Origin: Sphingomonadales bacterium
GTDB taxonomy: Bacteria; Pseudomonadota; Alphaproteobacteria; Sphingomonadales; Sphingomonadaceae
Length of the DNA: 64,000 nucleotides
Assembly: GCA_013297725.1 (NCBI GenBank)
Contig: JAAFIB010000001.1
Coordinates: forward strand, 1-64,000
Direction: 5' to 3'
Shown: positions 33,989 through 42,657 of the stretch, one piece after another
Layout: every line of letters starts with the position of its first letter
Position numbering within the stretch: position 1 is the stretch's first letter
The notes under the pieces: generated by a model
What the model saw: only the letters and a program-made list of their open reading frames with translations
Database searches by the model: none
What the model was told of the DNA's origin: nothing
Translations under genes and position numbers: made by a program

Positions 33989-35863
33989 ATGAATATTGAG
34001 ATTTATGGTAATGATGCCCCGGTATTCGAGCTTTGTAACATTGTCCGTAGGCATAAATTACCGTGCCTTTTGGCAATTTTTTTGAATATTTTTTCTTTAA
34101 ATCCAGTACTTTCTCAAACTCCTCCCGCTCAAATTAGCGAACAGTCGGTTGACAAGTTTGGTGTCGAACGAAAAACGGGGCGTGTCGGTTTTTCTTCTCC
34201 GACGTTAATTGAAATTGGCTCAAAGGACGCATCTTTACTAAGTCTGTCCTACAATCATATCGACGGTCTCGACTTAGTGCCAAGTCTTTTGCCACGGCTA
34301 GTCTTTAGTGACTTCTATGATCAGCAAACGCAGACTTCCTATGTTGTAGCAAGTGTTCAATATATTGGAATTGTTGAATCATTCCGAAAGGTTTCAAGCA
34401 CTATTACATTTACTCCGGAATATCCTACTGGCTCTAGTTTGGTTCAGTCAGGCAATGAGATCATTTTTACCGACAAACATGGATTCAAACTTAGATTTGG
34501 TAACCCTATTAAGGCTGAGTATCCAGATGGTCGTGTTATTACTTTCAATGGTTATAGTGGAAATTATGGTATTCCTACATCAGTAGTTAATAATTATGGG
34601 TATGGATTGAAGTTTTCAAACCAGACAAATCGAGTCGAAATTCAAGCTGTAAATTTGACTTCTGATTTCTGTGACATGCAATCTGCTACGCCTTGCAATG
34701 GCCTCTCGCGCATTCGAGGGGCCGCAGTTGATTACTCGCCTACTGAGCGTACATTGACTGACGCAAACGGCGGTCAAACTAAGTATCGGTTTGCTAGTTA
34801 TCAGGCGTATAAATGGAGACCGTATTGTTATGCTGGTGGGGATCTTGGGCAAATAAATTGCCCTAAAGCGGACATTGATGTTCAAAACTATCCTGTCGGT
34901 ATTACATTTCCCGGATCACTAGTTGAAAATATTACAATAGCTTATCAAGGCATCGGTTTATATGGTGCTGCTGGGGTTTCTCATGACGATATTCGAGTGG
35001 CAACTGTTACCAAAAATGGCATCACAGCAACATACAATATAAATTTTTACCAGGTGGGGAGCGCTGGCTACCCTACTCCCAATGCTCCATATTTTCTGCA
35101 AATACAAAGTATGGTAAATGGGCAGCAGGGAACATATTCAGAGGTGCTGCGTCCCACATATAAATGGGGGCGCGGAAGATCGGCGTTGTTGCATGTCAAG
35201 GACGAATTGGGAAGGCGCACCAATTATGGCTTTAACAGCGAGTTGGAGGTTTCTAGTTATACCTCTCCCGAAGGCAATGGTGCCAACAACACCTTCGATG
35301 CGCGTAACAATGTTACTAGGAGTGCGCAGACTGCGAAAACAGGTACTAGCATGCCCGATCTTGAGACACGTTTCACTTATGCCGCCGCTTGCGATGCCTC
35401 GACCTTGATGACATGTAACAAGCCGCTGACTGTGACGGATCCCAAAGGTGCAGTAGCTGAGTATACCTACAACTCCATGGGTCAGATTTTGACGGAGACG
35501 AAACCCGCGCCAGCGCTTGGTGCGCCGCGACCAAAGGTAACTAATAGCTATACGATGCGAACAGCCTACATTGCTGGAGCAAATGGCACCATCGTCGCGG
35601 CAGGCCCACCAATTTCCATGCTTACGCAGTCATCGACATGTAATACGCTATCAACCTGTGCAGGCACAAGTGATGAGGTTCTAACTACCTACGATTATGG
35701 CCCGACCACTGGCTTAAACAATCTCAATCTTAGAGGAATATCGGTTACCGCAGTAGACGGCGCAGGGCAGCTGCAGACTTTACGAACTTGTTATCAATAC
35801 AATTATTTTGGCGAGAAAATTTCTGAAACACCCCCGATGGGAACGGGGAGTTCATGCCCATGA
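33989..35863 (+). CDS. RHS cassette 1: secreted N-terminal RHS-like protein
   Basis: This 624-residue protein has a long N-terminal region with an export signal (PCLLAIFLNIFSLNPVLSQ) and then beta-rich sequence. YD-type units are clear only near the end (LGRRTNYGFNSELEVSSYTSPEG, AEYTYNSMGQILTETKPAP). It ends ISETPPMGTGSSCP, almost identical to the end of its cassette-2 counterpart ([14 protein letters not shown]). The gene is more AT-rich in its first 1.1 kb than in the rest. Its stop overlaps the RHS core gene (ATGA). It looks like the front half of a split RHS protein. Confidence 0.82.
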   Translation: MNIEIYGNDAPVFELCNIVRRHKLPCLLAIFLNIFSLNPVLSQTPPAQISEQSVDKFGVERKTGRVGFSSPTLIEIGSKDASLLSLSYNHIDGLDLVPSLLPRLVFSDFYDQQTQTSYVVASVQYIGIVESFRKVSSTITFTPEYPTGSSLVQSGNEIIFTDKHGFKLRFGNPIKAEYPDGRVITFNGYSGNYGIPTSVVNNYGYGLKFSNQTNRVEIQAVNLTSDFCDMQSATPCNGLSRIRGAAVDYSPTERTLTDANGGQTKYRFASYQAYKWRPYCYAGGDLGQINCPKADIDVQNYPVGITFPGSLVENITIAYQGIGLYGAAGVSHDDIRVATVTKNGITATYNINFYQVGSAGYPTPNAPYFLQIQSMVNGQQGTYSEVLRPTYKWGRGRSALLHVKDELGRRTNYGFNSELEVSSYTSPEGNGANNTFDARNNVTRSAQTAKTGTSMPDLETRFTYAAACDASTLMTCNKPLTVTDPKGAVAEYTYNSMGQILTETKPAPALGAPRPKVTNSYTMRTAYIAGANGTIVAAGPPISMLTQSSTCNTLSTCAGTSDEVLTTYDYGPTTGLNNLNLRGISVTAVDGAGQLQTLRTCYQYNYFGEKISETPPMGTGSSCP

Positions 35864-38472
35864 TTAGGAACACTGTGCCGATCAGGTTGGCGCTACTGAT
35901 TTTGATGGGCGTTACGCCTGTGTCTGCAAACGCGCAGTCTGTGCCCTCGGATTATACTTCAGCTGCACGGTACGATTCGCTCGGCCGCGTTATCGGAACG
36001 ATTGCACCTGATCCTGATGGTGTTGGGCCGCGTCCGCGTGCTGCCACGCGCACAACATACGATCTGGCTGGAATGCCGATTAGAGTTGAGAAGGGATTTC
36101 TGACCGAATGGCAGCCAGAGACGGTGGCTCCAATTGCATGGCCCGGTTTTACAATCTCTTCGAGCATCGAAACGAGCTACGATATTGCACGGCGTAAGAT
36201 TAAGGACACAGTAAAAGGTAGTAACGGAGTTGCGGTAACTCTCACCCAATATAGTTATGACGCATTGGGTCGTCTCGAATGCACCGCGGTTCGTATGAAC
36301 AGCGCAGCGTATGCTGCGCTACCTGCCAGTGCCTGCAGTTTGGGTGTCGAAGGAACAGAAGGTCCTGATAGGATCACCAAGATCACCTATAACGCGGCAA
36401 GCGAGCAGATCAAAACCACGTTAGCCTTCGGCACGCCACATCAGGCAGATGACGAAGCCAGCAGCTATACACTCAATGGCAAATTGGAGAGCATCACCGA
36501 CGGTGAAAATAACCGCACGACATTCGAATATGACGGCCACGACCGTCTGGCCAAAACCCGCTACCCGGTCGCATCGGTAGGAGCATTGGCCAGCTCGACC
36601 ACTGATTTTGAGCAGCTGACCTATGATGCTAACAGCAACGTCACACAGCGCCGGTTGCGCGATGGGCAATTGATCAACTCGATATTCGACAATCTCAACC
36701 GGCAAATCACTAAGGACGTTCCGAATATTGCGTACAATGATTTCGATAAAAGTTACACCTATGACCTGATGAACCGTCCGTTAGCCGTTGCCGATGCCAG
36801 TGGCACGATCAGCTACACTTATGACGGATTTGGTCGCCTCCTTACCGAAAGCATGTCGGGTTCGACCGTGAAAACACTAGTCTATGATATCGCCGGACGA
36901 CCGACGCGCCTAACCCATCCTGACGGTTTTTATATCAATTATGATTACGACGTCACTGGCAACGTTATTCAAATCCGTGAAAACGGCGCAACCTCCGGGC
37001 AAGGGGTACTAGCGACCTATGCCTTTGACAATCTGGGCCGCAGGACATCGCTGACCCGGGGCAACGGAACCGTGACCAATTACACTTATGATCCAATTGC
37101 ACGATTAACGGGTTTCACCCACGACCTGGCCGGAACGATCCAAGACCTGAGCGTTAACAGCTTCACCTATAACCCTACCAGTCAGATCACGGGCTATACG
37201 CGCAGCAATGACAGCTATGCATGGAAAGGCCATTACAACGTCAACCGCGCTTATGGCACCAACGGGCTCAATCAATTGACCAGTGCTGGGGCGACAGCGC
37301 TGGGCTATGATCTGCGCGGCAATCTCAATGCATCGGGCAATACAATCTATGACTACACCAGCGAGAACCGCCTTGTTAAAAGCAAAACGACCTATGCGTG
37401 TCCTCCGAAAACCTCATGTCAGCCATCGCCATCTTTCACATTGACATACGACCCTGCTGGCAGGTTGCGCACTGTGGGTGGGAATTTCGCAGCCACAACG
37501 GTCTTTGAACACCTAGGCCAGAGGCTGATCATCGAGCGTGACGACATAGGCACCATCTTGCGCCGATATGTGCATGGGCCCGGCGATGACGAGCCGGTGG
37601 TCTGGTATGAAGGTTCAGGAACGAGTGACAAACGTTGGCTTCACACCGACGAGCGCGGCAGTGTGGTTGCGGTGAGCACAGGCGGCGGGGCTGCATCGAT
37701 CATCAACTCCTATGATGAATATGGCATCCCCGCATCCACCAACGCCGGACGGTTCCAATACACCGGGCAGGTGTGGCTTGCCGAGATCGGCCTCTATTAT
37801 TACAAAGCTCGGATGTACTCGCCCACGCTGGGCCGGTTTATGCAGACTGATCCGATCGGGTATAAAGATGGCATTAACTGGTACGACTATGTCGATGGGG
37901 ATCCAATTAATCGGACTGATCCGACGGGGTTGTCCTGTCAAAATACTGGCACGAGAGGTAAACCAGGGCTGACCTGTAAATTTGATGATAGAGAGTCGTT
38001 CCGTAAGGCTGGCTATTCTAATGAACAAATTCGAGCAGCTGAGGGGCAGTATACGAGGGCCGTGCGCCAGTTGGAGGGCAAGTCTGCTGGAACTGTAGCA
38101 GTTAAAGTGGGTGACGAGTCTTTCAAGGTAGCCGCTGGTGATGTGGCAAATGGTCTTAGGAGAGCCTATGTCACATTTGATGCTGGAACCGGACGCGCAA
38201 GTATGTCGGGTGGGCAACTCCATGGACTAAAGGCGTCAGACGGAGCGAACGGTGGCCTGCCATTCAAGCTAAGGATTGGGAGTGATTTCTTTAAAGAGCA
38301 TTCATCTCGATTTGGACCTCTTGCAACGGAACAGCGGCGGACTTTAATACACGAAGGTATACATACGACGAAGGGAGAAGCTGTTATGACCAATCAGTAC
38401 AAAGCTGGTACGTTTAACGGCGATCATCAGGAGCCTTATAAAGCTGCAGCGACTATATTTGATCAGATGTAG
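35860..38472 (+). CDS. RHS cassette 1: RHS core protein with HEGIH C-terminal toxin-like domain
   Basis: This is a secreted 870-residue RHS protein. A signal peptide (IRLALLILMGVTPVSANAQ) is followed by about 15 YD units (YTYDGFGRLLTESM, FTLTYDPAGRLRTVGG) and the RHS core end ([25 protein letters not shown]). The variable tail of about 180 residues starts at base 37933. It contains LIHEGIHTTKGE, a zinc-protease HEXXH motif, with DHQEP downstream as a possible third ligand. I prefer ATG 35860, coupled as in cassette 2, to the track's 35854. Shell function and toxicity are inferred from RHS polymorphic toxins. Confidence 0.88.
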   Translation: MIRNTVPIRLALLILMGVTPVSANAQSVPSDYTSAARYDSLGRVIGTIAPDPDGVGPRPRAATRTTYDLAGMPIRVEKGFLTEWQPETVAPIAWPGFTISSSIETSYDIARRKIKDTVKGSNGVAVTLTQYSYDALGRLECTAVRMNSAAYAALPASACSLGVEGTEGPDRITKITYNAASEQIKTTLAFGTPHQADDEASSYTLNGKLESITDGENNRTTFEYDGHDRLAKTRYPVASVGALASSTTDFEQLTYDANSNVTQRRLRDGQLINSIFDNLNRQITKDVPNIAYNDFDKSYTYDLMNRPLAVADASGTISYTYDGFGRLLTESMSGSTVKTLVYDIAGRPTRLTHPDGFYINYDYDVTGNVIQIRENGATSGQGVLATYAFDNLGRRTSLTRGNGTVTNYTYDPIARLTGFTHDLAGTIQDLSVNSFTYNPTSQITGYTRSNDSYAWKGHYNVNRAYGTNGLNQLTSAGATALGYDLRGNLNASGNTIYDYTSENRLVKSKTTYACPPKTSCQPSPSFTLTYDPAGRLRTVGGNFAATTVFEHLGQRLIIERDDIGTILRRYVHGPGDDEPVVWYEGSGTSDKRWLHTDERGSVVAVSTGGGAASIINSYDEYGIPASTNAGRFQYTGQVWLAEIGLYYYKARMYSPTLGRFMQTDPIGYKDGINWYDYVDGDPINRTDPTGLSCQNTGTRGKPGLTCKFDDRESFRKAGYSNEQIRAAEGQYTRAVRQLEGKSAGTVAVKVGDESFKVAAGDVANGLRRAYVTFDAGTGRASMSGGQLHGLKASDGANGGLPFKLRIGSDFFKEHSSRFGPLATEQRRTLIHEGIHTTKGEAVMTNQYKAGTFNGDHQEPYKAAATIFDQM

Positions 38473-38480
38473 GCAAAGAT

Positions 38481-38972
38481 ATGAATATAAAAATTTATCT
38501 ATTTCCGCTAATACTAAGTAACTGCACTAATGCGGAATTAGATTTTTGTAAAAATGAAAAAATTCAATACGAATACAAAAGTACCGATGGTGATATTTAT
38601 CGATACAGATTTGACCTTAAGCAACAAAAGTTTGTTGTTTATGGCCATCACAAAATGATTGATGAACCAGAGTGGAGTGAAATTTCTCTTGAAACTAAGA
38701 TTAACGATAATTATTTCATTGTGGGTTCCATTTCAATAATCAAAAATATATTTGAAGAATCTTCTTGGAATAAAAATGGTGTGTATTGTAAAAAAATTAG
38801 AGGAAATAAAAACGAAGCTTATGTTGAATGTGATTCTAACAAGTATGCGGGATCTACCAGATATTTATATGATAGTCGTAAAGGAGTGGTATTAATTCAG
38901 GAATACTATAGAAATGGGGTTCAAATTGAGTACAAATCGGTTGGCAAATTTGGACTAGGATACTCCTGTTAG
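38481..38972 (+). CDS. RHS cassette 1: putative lipoprotein immunity protein
   Basis: This 163-residue AT-rich gene lies 8 bases after the RHS toxin gene, the usual immunity position. The N-terminus IYLFPLILSNCTN has a signal sequence and a lipobox-like LSNC, so the protein is probably a periplasmic lipoprotein. The rest is beta-rich (IQYEYKSTDGDIYRYRFDLKQQKFVVYGHHK) with no family I know. Periplasmic location fits protection against an envelope-acting toxin. Immunity is inference from position. Confidence 0.65.
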   Translation: MNIKIYLFPLILSNCTNAELDFCKNEKIQYEYKSTDGDIYRYRFDLKQQKFVVYGHHKMIDEPEWSEISLETKINDNYFIVGSISIIKNIFEESSWNKNGVYCKKIRGNKNEAYVECDSNKYAGSTRYLYDSRKGVVLIQEYYRNGVQIEYKSVGKFGLGYSC

Positions 38973-39097
38973 GAGAAGTACTCAATTGGAATTGTAGGGA
39001 TTACGGTGATGTCGTGAACGGCGAGCCTGCGCTATTCCTTAATCTACTGGTGCAAACAACTTAGCGGGAAAGAAAAAATTTAAGATGCTATTGCTCT

Positions 39098-39590
39098 ATG
39101 CCTAGCTATATTCACATTATTTTTGTGCCCGCTGACGAAAACGGTCTGCGGCAAACCTTGGGCGACACGCATTGGCCCGTAACGGTTACATCAGCGCAGG
39201 ACCGGGTGTTTGTGGCAGGGACTGTTTAGTTCGGTGGCGATGGACGAGGAGTATTTGCATCAAGCATTCCGCTATGTCGCGCCAAACCCTGCGTGCGCAC
39301 AACTGGTAAAGCGACCGGAAGACCCGCTCTGGTCGAGCGTGAATGCGCATTTTACAAAGGCAGACGATCATGTCGTTAAAGTCTTGCCCGCCTAGGAACG
39401 TGTTGGCGACTTCCGTGTCTTTCTCGGCCAAGAGTTCGAGGAAGCGATGAGGTATGCCGCGCTGCGTAAAGCTAAAAGCGTGGGCCGTCCGATTGAGTCG
39501 AAAGAATGGCTGTCAGATATAGAGGCAAAGACCGGATTGATGCTGATTCCACAAAGCGCGAACCGAAACCCGCTGCAAAGTAAAATCTGA
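39098..39590 (+). pseudogene. degraded REP-associated (Y1) transposase
   Basis: Fragments in shifting frames match TnpA_REP/RAYT transposases: PSYIHIIFVPADENGLRQTLGD (frame 1), LFSSVAMDEEYLHQAFRYVAPNPACAQLVKRPEDPLWSSV (frame 2), then RVGDFRVFLGQEFEEAMRYAALRKAKSVGRPI and EAKTGLMLIPQ (frame 3). Several frameshifts and stops disable it. In intact members the sequence order is the same. It marks the junction between RHS cassette 1 and the VirB operon. Confidence 0.82.
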
Positions 39591-39693
39591 TCGGGCTTCT
39601 TCGAAACAAATCTACATTCCAAAGTGAAATCAAGCGCTTTGCTATTGCCAGAACAATAGAGCATGATAACGTCCGAGTAAGAGGGGATTCGTG
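39591..39693 (+). promoter_or_regulatory. leader of the VirB operon, possible promoter
   Basis: TTGCCA (39645-39650), 16 bases, and TAACGT (39667-39672) is the best sigma-70-like pair in the 103 bases before virB2. GAGGGG serves as the ribosome site. The match is weak and no operator is evident. Confidence 0.3.
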
Positions 39694-40023
39694 ATGCTTT
39701 CAATTACAAAGCCGCTGCAAATAATTGCCGCTATTGGCGTCACTCTTCTCCCCAGCATTGCCTTCGCCCAAGAACTCTCGACTGATCCGCAGGGATCGGG
39801 CGTGGTCGTCAATGCGATGCGCTGGATGCAGGGGACGTTGCTTGGAACGGTGGCAACCGCAGCAGCGGTGATCGCGATCGCCTCGGTCGGCTTTCTGATG
39901 CTGACCGGGCGTATCAACTGGCGGCACGGTGCGGTGGTAATCTTGGGCTGCTTTATCCTTTTTGGCGCAGCGAGCATCGTTGCTGGAATCCAATCGGCGG
40001 CAACGCTGACCGGTGCTGGCTGA
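39694..40023 (+). CDS. virB2: VirB2-like major pilin of type IV secretion system
   Basis: This 109-residue TrbC/VirB2-type prepilin has a signal peptide (LQIIAAIGVTLLPSIAFAQ) and two hydrophobic segments of the mature pilin (LLGTVATAAAVIAIASVGFLMLTG and GAVVILGCFILFGAASIVAG) separated by RINWRHG. It forms the extracellular pilus of the T4SS. First gene of a tightly overlapped operon. ATG 39694 is preferred to GTG 39691. Confidence 0.9.
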   Translation: MLSITKPLQIIAAIGVTLLPSIAFAQELSTDPQGSGVVVNAMRWMQGTLLGTVATAAAVIAIASVGFLMLTGRINWRHGAVVILGCFILFGAASIVAGIQSAATLTGAG

Positions 40024-40312
40024 CCCTGTGGCGCAGCTGGAACAGGACCGATTGTTCGTGGCGTTGACGCGGCCTCAGATGTTTGCAGGTGTCACATATA
40101 GCTTTTTTGTCATTAACGCGGTGCTTGCAGCGGAATTGTTCCTGATCTTCAAATCGCTTTGGGTGCTTGCACCGGCGCTAATCCTGCACGGACTTGCGGC
40201 ACTCTATTGCCTGAAAGAACCGAGAATCATCGATATCTGGCTCACCCGGTCGCGGCATTGCGGGCGCGTTCGTAATTATAGTCTGTGGCGATGCAACTCT
40301 TACCGTCCTTAA
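40013..40312 (+). CDS. virB3: VirB3-like inner-membrane T4SS protein
   Basis: This is a 99-residue protein with GTG start overlapping virB2 by 11 bases. The N-terminal LFVALTRPQMFAGVTYSFFVINAV and KEPRIIDIWL are VirB3 hallmarks, with paired hydrophobic helices between. VirB3 sits in the inner membrane with the VirB4 ATPase. It overlaps virB4 by about 20 bases. Confidence 0.9.
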   Translation: MLADPVAQLEQDRLFVALTRPQMFAGVTYSFFVINAVLAAELFLIFKSLWVLAPALILHGLAALYCLKEPRIIDIWLTRSRHCGRVRNYSLWRCNSYRP

Positions 40313-42657
40313 GCCGCGATCCCAAAATCATTGCCCGCGAGAAACCGGCGGGCGTGCATTTGCCCTATGCGGCGCAGCGTGATGATTACACGATAGAGAC
40401 CCGCGATGGCCTATTGATGCAGTGCATTGCGTTGCGCGGTATGTTGTTTGAAACAGCCGACAGTGACGAGCTCAATTACCGAAAAGTTCTGCGCGACGCG
40501 ATGCTGCAATCGATCGGCTCTTCGCGCTTTGCGCTCTATCATCATATCATCCGGCGCAAGGTCGATATGGGGTTGGAAGGGGTGTTCCCGGATAGCTTCT
40601 CGCAAAGTCTAGATGACAAATGGCGCGCAAGGCTTGGGCAGCGTCAGCTCTATGTGAACGAGCTCTATCTGACTTTGGTGCGCAGGCCGTTGCAGGGCGG
40701 GCTTGGCATCGCTGACCGGCTGCGCGGATGGTTGGGGGCAGCGGACAACGATCGCGCTGCCAATTTTGCAACTGAGGTGCGGCAGCTGAATGCAGCGCGC
40801 GAAGCGTTGATGGCAGCGCTTGGTCAATATGGCCCGCGGCTTTTGACGGCGTATGAAAGCGAGGGCGGGCTTTATTCAGAGCCGGTGGAGTTTTTAAGCG
40901 CACTGTTCAATGGCGAGCTTGCCCCTGTGCAGCTGCCCTATGAAGATTTGGGGCTGCATATCCCTTCGCGACGGATCAGCTTTGGCCGCAATGCTATCGA
41001 GCTATCGGCTAATGGCCATATGGACCGCCGGTTCAGCGCGATTGTGTCAGTCAAAGATTATGCGGCGCACACGACGCCGGGTATGTTCGATGCCTTGATG
41101 CGGTTGCCGTGCGAGATGACCGTCAGCCAGTCCTTTGCTTTTGTTGATCGGCAATTGGCACTTGGCAAAATGAACCTAGCTTTGCGCCGGATGCGGTCAG
41201 CCGAGGATGAAGCTGTATCCCTGCGCAGCGAACTGTCCGACGCAAAGGATCAGGTTGCCGCAGGCCGCGCAGGCTTTGGCGAGCATCATATGAGCGTTGC
41301 TGTGCATGGCGAGACGCTTGAGGAAATTGACCGCCATGTCGCCGATGTCACCGCATCGCTTGCCGATCTGGGCATCAATGCGGTGCGGGAGGATATTGGC
41401 CTAGAGACGACATTCTGGGCGCAGTTTCCAGCCAACTTCAAATATATTACCCGCAGTGCGATTGTCTCGACCGGCAATTTTGCAGGGCTTGCAAGCGGGC
41501 ATAATTTTGCTGTGGGAACGCCAAGCGGCAATCATTGGGGCGAGGCGGTATCGCTGCTTGAGACCACAGCGGCGGGGCCGTATTTCTTTAACTTTCACCA
41601 TGGCGATCTGGGTAACTTTACGGTCATTGGCCCGTCTGGTTCCGGTAAGACCGTGGTGCTCAATTTCCTTTTGGCACAAGCACGCAAATATGATCCGCGC
41701 ATTATCTTCTTTGACAAAGATCGCGGTGCCGACCTGTTCATTCGCGCGATGGGCGGCAGTTATGACCGGCTGCATCCCGATGTTCCCTCGGGGCTCAATC
41801 CGTTGCAGCTCGAAGATAATCCAACGAACCGCCAGTTTTTGATCGATTGGGTGGCGCAATTGGCAGGCGGGGTGAGTGTTGAAGAAAAGGCGCAGATCAA
41901 GGACGCCATTGACGCCAATTTTGCGCAACCCAAACCGCATCGCCGCCTAAAGCATTTGGTCGAACTGTTTAGAGGCGGTGCGCGCCCGCATGGTACCGAC
42001 CTATGGTCCAGATTGAAGCCATATTGGGGTAATGGCGAACATGCGTGGCTGTTTGATAACAGCAAAGATGGAACCGACCTGACGGCGCGTGTGGTCGGAT
42101 TTGATATGACCGCGATCCTTGATGATCCGCAATTGCGAACGCCTGCCATGATGTATCTGTTCCACCGCGTCGAACAGCGGCTTGACGGGACGCCTGCCAT
42201 TATCGTTGTGGATGAAGGCTGGAAGGCACTCGACGATGACGTCTTTGTCCGGCGGATCAAGGATTGGGAGAAGACCATCCGCAAGCGCAATGGCATTGTT
42301 GGTTTCGCAACGCAAAGTGCCCGCGATGCGCTTGATTCCAAAATTGCGAGCGCGATTATCGAACAGGCCGCAACACAGATTTTCATGGTCAATCCCAAGG
42401 CGGCGCACGAGGATTATTGCACAGGCTTTGGTCTGACCGAGCATGAGCTTGATCTGGTCAGGACGCTGCCCGACAGCGCACATTGTTTCTTGATCAAACA
42501 TGGCGGCGAAAGCGTTGTCGTGCGGCTTGACCTGACAGGGGAGCCTGAATTGCTGACCGTCCTGTCAGGCCGCGAAAAGACTGTGCGGATGGCCGATGAA
42601 CTGCGCGCGAATGATAAATCCAACTGGCTGCAAAAGCTTTTGGAGCAAGTGGTATGA
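40291..42657 (+). CDS. virB4: VirB4 ATPase of type IV secretion system
   Basis: This 788-residue ATPase powers pilus assembly and substrate transport. The N-terminal VirB4/CagE domain (LPYAAQRDDYTIETRDGLLMQCIALRG) is followed by the ATPase domain with Walker A VIGPSGSGKTVVLNF, KDRGADLFIRAMGG and Walker B IIVVDEGWKAL, then QSARDALDSKIASAIIEQAATQIFM. It appears intact. ATG 40291 is preferred to GTG 40285. It overlaps virB6 by ATGA. Confidence 0.95.
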   Translation: MQLLPSLSRDPKIIAREKPAGVHLPYAAQRDDYTIETRDGLLMQCIALRGMLFETADSDELNYRKVLRDAMLQSIGSSRFALYHHIIRRKVDMGLEGVFPDSFSQSLDDKWRARLGQRQLYVNELYLTLVRRPLQGGLGIADRLRGWLGAADNDRAANFATEVRQLNAAREALMAALGQYGPRLLTAYESEGGLYSEPVEFLSALFNGELAPVQLPYEDLGLHIPSRRISFGRNAIELSANGHMDRRFSAIVSVKDYAAHTTPGMFDALMRLPCEMTVSQSFAFVDRQLALGKMNLALRRMRSAEDEAVSLRSELSDAKDQVAAGRAGFGEHHMSVAVHGETLEEIDRHVADVTASLADLGINAVREDIGLETTFWAQFPANFKYITRSAIVSTGNFAGLASGHNFAVGTPSGNHWGEAVSLLETTAAGPYFFNFHHGDLGNFTVIGPSGSGKTVVLNFLLAQARKYDPRIIFFDKDRGADLFIRAMGGSYDRLHPDVPSGLNPLQLEDNPTNRQFLIDWVAQLAGGVSVEEKAQIKDAIDANFAQPKPHRRLKHLVELFRGGARPHGTDLWSRLKPYWGNGEHAWLFDNSKDGTDLTARVVGFDMTAILDDPQLRTPAMMYLFHRVEQRLDGTPAIIVVDEGWKALDDDVFVRRIKDWEKTIRKRNGIVGFATQSARDALDSKIASAIIEQAATQIFMVNPKAAHEDYCTGFGLTEHELDLVRTLPDSAHCFLIKHGGESVVVRLDLTGEPELLTVLSGREKTVRMADELRANDKSNWLQKLLEQVV

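Noticed and set aside
33989-38472. Interpretation of the two RHS genes as one gene broken by frameshift
   Set aside because: The second gene has its own signal peptide and coupled start, and the same split occurs independently in cassette 2.
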